A stretch of DNA of 64,000 nt, from the NCBI GenBank assembly GCA_965242895.1, contig OZ251507.1:1860001-1924000 (forward strand), read 5' to 3'. The notes beneath the pieces were generated by a model. That model was not told the origin of the DNA. It ran no database searches and saw only the letters and a list, made by a program, of their open reading frames with translations. Shown in pieces: positions 59,534-64,000 of this stretch. The stretch's first letter is position 1, and each line of letters begins with the position of its first letter. Made by a program: the position numbers and the translations under genes. The DNA comes from CATQHL01 sp965242895 (lineage in GTDB: Bacteria > Actinomycetota > Acidimicrobiia > Acidimicrobiales > CATQHL01).

Positions 59534-59789
59534 ACTTTAATCCTAACGCATGCTTTGCTTATTTCCACCATTTCTTATCCTTTGCTCACTGCGTTCCTTA
59601 GACTAAGGCTAGCCTCGACAGAATCGATCTTACCGGACTAGTTCAGATCCTTCCAGCGGGACGGGCAATGAGGTCAAACAAGGCGTTTCAGCGTTTCCCG
59701 ATGACGCACGCTTAAGCACAGTTCCTCTCAGGCATTCACCGCCGCTGGCTGCCGCTCTCCGCTCCAACCTGCGTCGTCGCAGCGCTCCC
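59534..59789 (-). promoter_or_regulatory. Upstream region of giant 2, homologous to that of giant 1
   Basis: Shares long stretches with 38529-38760, including TTCTTATCCTTT, AGACTAAG and GACGCACGCTT. Shared upstream sequence shows the control region was duplicated with the gene. No boxes assigned. Confidence 0.5.
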
Positions 59790-59863
59790 GCTGTTTCTGA
59801 AAACCAGCGCCCGTCAAGTCTTGGACTCTCGCTCATGGGTTCCGCTCCTCCTGTTCTGTTCAT
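59790..59863 (-). pseudogene. N-terminal scrap of a third giant gene
   Basis: Starts ATGAACAGAACAGGAGGAGC and encodes MNRTGGAEPMSESPRLDGRW, matching the N-termini of both giants (ESPRLD). After about 25 codons the homology passes into the shared upstream sequence of giant 2, so nearly the whole gene is deleted. Confidence 0.65.
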
Positions 59864-60012
59864 GGCTCATATGATCCTTTTTCTTGTTGCTCCTACTCTC
59901 CTGGTTGCTCTCTCCTGGTTGCCCTCTGGTCTTCGAATCTACCTTATTTTACTTGCACTAGTTAGTATAACTAGCGTACTCGCTGCTCGCCCCCGTGTTG
60001 CCGCGCTCTAAT

Positions 60013-60475
60013 CTAAGCGGAAAAGAGGCGAAGCAGAAGCGTGTAGCCTCCCACTCGCAGCGTTTCGGCTAGAATTTCGGTCCTCCCGTCGGCTACTACT
60101 ATGATCAGCACCCCCTTCCCCCTTTGGGAGAGTGAGCGATTTCCAGGTCGTAGATGTTCACTTCCATCTCCCCGGTGAGAGCGGCCGTCTTCGCTGTTTC
60201 GCTCGGGCGGTCGGGGATAGGTACGCGCAGCGTCACAAGAACGACTCGGAAGGGGCGCCCGTCGGCAGGTTCCCCCGAGCCTTGCGGTCTTGTTCAAGCC
60301 GGTTCAGTGATGAGTCGCCTGCTGCCACTGAGCGGATGTCCCCTGAGCTGAGATTGAACAGGGTGAGCGTGACAGTAATAGCGTCACGATTGCCTTCGCA
60401 AACGTCCAAGCAGATGCCGGAATTGCCTGCAGCGTCTCTGGTCATGTCGCGGAACCCGCTAGTCGCTAGACGATT
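60013..60475 (-). pseudogene. tyrA: Eroded C-terminus of prephenate dehydrogenase (tyrA)
   Basis: Minus-strand reading in three frames gives successive TyrA pieces: LATSGFRDMTRDAAG with NRDAITVTL and NLPTGAP (helical dimerisation domain), then after a frameshift at 60236 LRVPIPDRPSETAK with VNIYDLEIAHSPKG (ACT domain start), then after a second shift in a G-run (around 60113-60127) VLIIVVADGRTEILAETLRV (ACT end). The catalytic NAD-binding half is missing, cut at about 60475 where ricin-tail-like sequence begins. A core biosynthetic gene lost here suggests the array has replaced ordinary chromosome, or that an intact tyrA lies elsewhere. The assignment is from motif recognition. Confidence 0.65.
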
Positions 60476-60800
60476 GAAAAGAAGACGTTTGCTCTGGGAT
60501 CCACGGGCTCAATACGACCGCTCAGGCCACAAGTCACATCCTTCCGCTCCCTCCGGACGGCTACTTCCATTTCGCTTCTCGTCTGCCTTCGCCGTTCCCT
60601 TCGACGGAGGGAGAGCCATCTCCCATCGGGTGACCATCTCTCCCCTGTGAGGTCGCCTTCCTCTAAGCAGTCGAGAGCCGATCCAGGCACCTGTAGCGAG
60701 ACCGGCTGTCCAGCATCGAGACGAGAGCGCCAGGCTGGCATCGTCCGTTTTCGCCGTCAGGCACCGATCCAGCACCTCCCCGCGGTGCACAGAGGGAGGG
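60476..60800 (-). pseudogene. Probable ricin-tail remnant of another giant gene
   Basis: Around 60487-60520 the minus strand encodes RIEPVDPRANV and the DNA GGGATCCACGGGCTC matches the giant tails. About 200 bases upstream, in another frame, RCLTAKTDDASLALSSRCW looks like a ricin-type repeat. The frames are broken; this is a fragment at best. Confidence 0.45.
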
Positions 60801-61152
60801 GATCGGGACGGAGAGCGTCTTCATACCTCTCTCTAGGCGATGCTCTAGGCGTCACGTCGGGAGTGTTCTGGCGTACGCGGCAGACGTGGAGACAGGCGCG
60901 CTGCCCCCTGGTAGCCGCCTTGCGACGAGGACAAACTTGCTGCCTACGTCGAGGGTTCTGCGCCGGCGTGAAGTTGGCGGTAAAGGCTCTGACGACGCTG
61001 CTCGGAGCTTTCTCTTTAAACGCAGTTGCTCTGGAAAAGCTAGAGAGGAGAGTAGGATGCTCTAGTGTGCTGCGAGTCAACAGACCGGACGAAGCGCCCA
61101 GCGATTTGACAGGAACCGTAGGGCTGACGGCTGGGGCGAGAGAGCGCCGAGA
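60801..61152. other. Intergenic region before the plus-strand FN3 lipoprotein
   Basis: Contains CTCTAGGCGTCACGTCGGGAGT at about 60848, close to a segment upstream of the RM gene (38795-38830), so it is another piece of the duplicated control region. A TTGACA at about 61106 has no clear partner box. No gene seen. Confidence 0.35.
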
Positions 61153-62382
61153 TTGATACAGCTCACCCGCTCCGGCAAGTATTTGATTCGGATATCTGCC
61201 GTGAGTTTCTTGGCTGCTAGCTGCGTATCTGCTTCGGAAACCCCCAGTCTCGCAGGCTCGGAATTAGCTGATGCTGCTGCAGAGGAAGGGGGCAGCAATT
61301 CAGAGCGACGGGCATCAACAACGACCGGGTTTGCTTCTTCTCCCCCCGCTCCACTCGACCTGCCCACGGCAGTCTCCACCCCGCCTTCTGCTCCTGACTC
61401 TTCCACAACAGTCAAGAAAAACGAAACGCCTGAAGATAATAGAGCAGTCGCCGTTCCCACCTCCGGGGCCACTCAATCCTGTTCACACCCCATGGTCTAT
61501 TCGAAAATCAAGGGAATGTGTGTGGGCGTACCTTCGGCTTTAGAAGTGGGAATTGCTGCATGGGATGAGCATTTGGATCTCTATTGGTTACCCCCTGACT
61601 CAAACGGTGGCTCACCAATAACAGGATATGAAGTACGTATCAGAATGCTCCCTTCAGGATCCTGGGAAACGAGCAGCCTTCTGCCGAATGAAATTAGAAT
61701 AGTCCGAACTTGGATGGGACGCACCTTTGCCTACACACATCTACTGACGGGACTGACTAATGACGTTTTGTATGAAGTACGGATCGCCGCTCGAAACAAG
61801 GTTGGCAGCGGTCCTGAATTTATCGGCAGCGCACGGCCATGTCCTGCAGGCCTGTATGACACAGGCGACGGCTGCGGAATCCTTACAGAAACAGATGAAA
61901 CGCCGGAGCACAGCACAACAACATCCACTCCGCTTCCCGTTCCCTACTGTTTGCCCGGCGAGGCCTGGCATGAGGGATTGAGTAACTGCGTCACCAAGCC
62001 AATTTCTTTTCCGCGGGACGCCAGAATCGAATCCTCAGATAGAACCCTGACTGTGTTTTGGTCGGTGCCGGGCAACGACGGTGGTGCGCCAATAGTTTCC
62101 TACAACCTAAAATGGCGAGCCAATATTGACTACGACGACGACGATGAATGGATCACAGAAAAAATCATCCTACAAGAGATATGGACCTGGTCGCTGGACT
62201 CCCCGCCACCTACATACTCATATGAAATAACAGAGCTCAGGAACAATACTTCTTATTTTGTAATTTTATCTGCTGAGAACAGTGCAGGTCGCGGCCCAGA
62301 AGACTGGCTTGTCGGCACACCCTGTCCCCCTGATTTGGTTGCGACACCGAGAAGTTGCGAACCCGTTCTACTTCCGCAATGA
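61153..62382 (+). CDS. Lipoprotein with two FN3 domains
   Basis: A 409-residue protein from a TTG. Signal-like start (IRISAVSFLAASC) with lipobox LAASC. A Ser/Thr/Pro-rich linker leads to two FN3 domains of the kind seen in the giants: one around LDLYWLPPDSNGGSPITGYE with LTNDVLYEVRIAARN, the other around LTVFWSVPGNDGGAPIVSYN with NTSYFVILSAENSAGRG, each followed by a CPxG/CPPD block. It lacks the catalytic and lectin regions. It is followed 175 bases later by an RCC1-repeat lipoprotein, repeating in miniature the giant-plus-RCC1 order seen on the other strand. AT content is higher than in the giants. Likely surface exposed. Confidence 0.65.
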   Translation: MIQLTRSGKYLIRISAVSFLAASCVSASETPSLAGSELADAAAEEGGSNSERRASTTTGFASSPPAPLDLPTAVSTPPSAPDSSTTVKKNETPEDNRAVAVPTSGATQSCSHPMVYSKIKGMCVGVPSALEVGIAAWDEHLDLYWLPPDSNGGSPITGYEVRIRMLPSGSWETSSLLPNEIRIVRTWMGRTFAYTHLLTGLTNDVLYEVRIAARNKVGSGPEFIGSARPCPAGLYDTGDGCGILTETDETPEHSTTTSTPLPVPYCLPGEAWHEGLSNCVTKPISFPRDARIESSDRTLTVFWSVPGNDGGAPIVSYNLKWRANIDYDDDDEWITEKIILQEIWTWSLDSPPPTYSYEITELRNNTSYFVILSAENSAGRGPEDWLVGTPCPPDLVATPRSCEPVLLPQ

Positions 62383-62557
62383 CGACTGCGACCCCATTTG
62401 TATTTTATATCGCGCTCAGCACCTTTAGTCCTCATATGTGGTTGAATTGAAAACATTAAACACTAAGAATCTGCTTAACTCGCAGTTGGATGAAAGTCTT
62501 TTTGTAGATGCGCCAACTGAGCTTTCGTGTTGCCCACGTAAGAGCAGCTAGATCAAT

Positions 62558-64000
62558 ATGTATTTTAGACTCTTGTCTATCCTAGGGTTGTTGATTGTTG
62601 GCTGTACGTCTGTGCCTTCCGAAGAAACCAGTTCGACTACAGGGCAAAGCACTCAAATTTTCGAGGAAACCACCTCAGAAACGACGATTTCTCGCTCTAC
62701 TTCCGTTGATCCTCCCTTACCTCCCTCACCAGGCGAAAACGAGCCTTCTGCAGCAACTGAAAACAACCCTTCCACGATGCTGAAAGATAATTCTGATGAC
62801 ACTCTGAGTGGCGAAGAACTAACGAAAGAAGATACTCAAGAAAGTGAAAAGCCGGATGAGGGGCAGCCCAACTTCGAGGGTTCAGTTCCGTTTGATGGAT
62901 TCGTCTCTGTGAGTGCAGGCCTGGATTACTCCTGCGGGATCAGGTCTAGTGGCTTGGTGAACTGTTGGAACTGGTGGTACATGTCAAATGGCGAACTCGG
63001 TTTAGATTTGGACACTCCAGATGGAATTTTTGAATCTGTTGACGCAGGATGGGAGTATGCATGCGGCATCCGCTTAGGGGGATCTTTGGAGTGTTGGGGG
63101 GAGACACCGCTGGCCGGAGCAATGCCTCCGGAAGGCGAGTTCCGAGATGTGAGCGTGGGGATAGAACATGCTTGCGCGGTACGTGTAGACGGGGAATTGA
63201 AATGCTGGGGGCGCATGGAGCCCTTCCGCGGCAGCGGCGATCCGCCTGAGGGGATTTTTATCGACATTGTTTCGGGAGCTGATTTTCATTGCGGAATGCG
63301 GCCAGGAGGAAGCGTTGATTGTTGGGGCAACAGCTTCACTTTCTTGGAAGCACCCGCTGGTGAATTTGAGATGATCAGCGCGAAAGGTGAGAACGTGTGC
63401 GGGATACGTCTTTCTGGCTCGGTTGAATGCTGGGGTAGCTGGGAGTCTAGCAATGAACGCCCCTACCTTGCGCCTCCCGAGGGCGAGTTTGTGTATATCA
63501 ATGTAGGACGCAGTAAGCAGTCTGAAGACGAAGAATGGAATGGATTTGCTTGCGGTATCCAAACAGATCATACAGCCACTTGCTGGGGCGAAGTGAGTGT
63601 GAATTTCCCTCTAGAAGAAAAGCTCAAAACGATCTTTTTGGGGCCTATTAACATCTGTGCAATTCTTTTGGATAAAACTCTGAAGTGCTGGGCAATAGCT
63701 GATCTCCAGGCAAGTCAAGAGGGGCAAAATACAGCAACCGTTCCTCTGAAGGGAGAATTTGCGGAGATCAGCGTAGTTAATGAGGAAAACATGCGTTGGT
63801 GCGGAATCCGCCCAAACAGAGACCTGAGTTGCTGGGGGGGAGAATTCTATAGTGGACGGGGGTTAAGTGCGTTAGCAGTTCTTTGGAAGTACACATCCCT
63901 GAGCAATCATGGAAGCTATACCTGCGCTTTAACACAATCCGCAACGGCATCCTGTTGGGATCCCCCACTCGATCAGAGAGATACTCCGGAAGGCCAGTTT
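62558..64000 (+). CDS. RCC1-repeat lipoprotein, 3' end outside window
   Basis: Open for 481 codons from ATG 62558 to the window edge. Signal MYFRLLSILGLLIV then lipobox IVGC. A Thr/Ser/Glu-rich linker contains a single SGEELTKED, recalling the GEEL module of the minus-strand lipoproteins, but the large unknown domain is missing. At least nine RCC1-like repeats follow (CGIRSSGLVNCW, CGIRLGGSLECW, CAVRVDGELKCW and others), the first of which (VSAGLDYSCGIR) is very like the minus-strand family. More than seven repeats suggests a second propeller continuing beyond the window. Probably co-transcribed with the FN3 lipoprotein before it. Confidence 0.7.
   Translation, partial: MYFRLLSILGLLIVGCTSVPSEETSSTTGQSTQIFEETTSETTISRSTSVDPPLPPSPGENEPSAATENNPSTMLKDNSDDTLSGEELTKEDTQESEKPDEGQPNFEGSVPFDGFVSVSAGLDYSCGIRSSGLVNCWNWWYMSNGELGLDLDTPDGIFESVDAGWEYACGIRLGGSLECWGETPLAGAMPPEGEFRDVSVGIEHACAVRVDGELKCWGRMEPFRGSGDPPEGIFIDIVSGADFHCGMRPGGSVDCWGNSFTFLEAPAGEFEMISAKGENVCGIRLSGSVECWGSWESSNERPYLAPPEGEFVYINVGRSKQSEDEEWNGFACGIQTDHTATCWGEVSVNFPLEEKLKTIFLGPINICAILLDKTLKCWAIADLQASQEGQNTATVPLKGEFAEISVVNEENMRWCGIRPNRDLSCWGGEFYSGRGLSALAVLWKYTSLSNHGSYTCALTQSATASCWDPPLDQRDTPEGQF

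Overview
The window looks like part of a high-GC actinobacterial chromosome, perhaps an uncultured, host-associated Acidimicrobiia-like lineage. Evidence is the GC-rich AddAB/TetR/MFS block, the lipoproteins, and very large secreted proteins with FN3 modules joined by threonine-rich linkers. The taxonomic call is inference; no rRNA or tRNA gene was seen.

Positions 1-9800 are an AT-richer defence island. It holds the C-terminus of a DUF1156-type methylase, a compact CBASS operon (CapV patatin phospholipase, CD-NTase, E2-like protein with a C-terminal SEC-C motif), an Mrr-type restriction enzyme, an extended DUF433/PIN-like toxin-antitoxin operon, and an unrecognised two-gene unit of a soluble protein plus a coiled-coil membrane protein.

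Positions 9900-16040 encode secreted proteins: a lipoprotein with 14 RCC1-like Cys-paired repeats, and a Cys-rich repeat/FN3/metzincin-like protease whose membrane segment is cut off by an in-frame TAG. Positions 16172-25932 are a more ordinary block: TetR regulator, MFS exporter and an AddB/AddA-type helicase-nuclease pair, each with a low-complexity insertion.

Positions 25950-60800 are the most striking part. Two near-identical giant proteins (about 2,540 residues) carry an N-terminal membrane segment, about ten FN3 domains, a secreted-phospholipase-A2-like HD motif and a ricin-like C-terminal lectin domain. Each is followed about 35 nt later by a lipoprotein with an unknown helical-looking domain and exactly seven RCC1-like repeats, i.e. 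one predicted propeller. The lipoprotein gene has multiplied (six complete, fused, truncated or amber-interrupted copies), and most extra copies are preceded by a fragment of the giant gene's 3' end. This looks like an actively recombining surface-protein array. Between the two halves lies a type IIG-like restriction-modification gene split by a (TC)20 tract; loss of one TC unit would join its two parts, so it is a strong phase-variation candidate.

Positions 59534-61150 are a graveyard: N- and C-terminal scraps of a further giant gene and the eroded C-terminus of a prephenate dehydrogenase. On the plus strand the window ends with a two-FN3 lipoprotein and an RCC1-repeat lipoprotein running off the edge. 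Overall the layout suggests a bacterium investing in phage defence and in variable, secreted, possibly lipid-attacking surface proteins.
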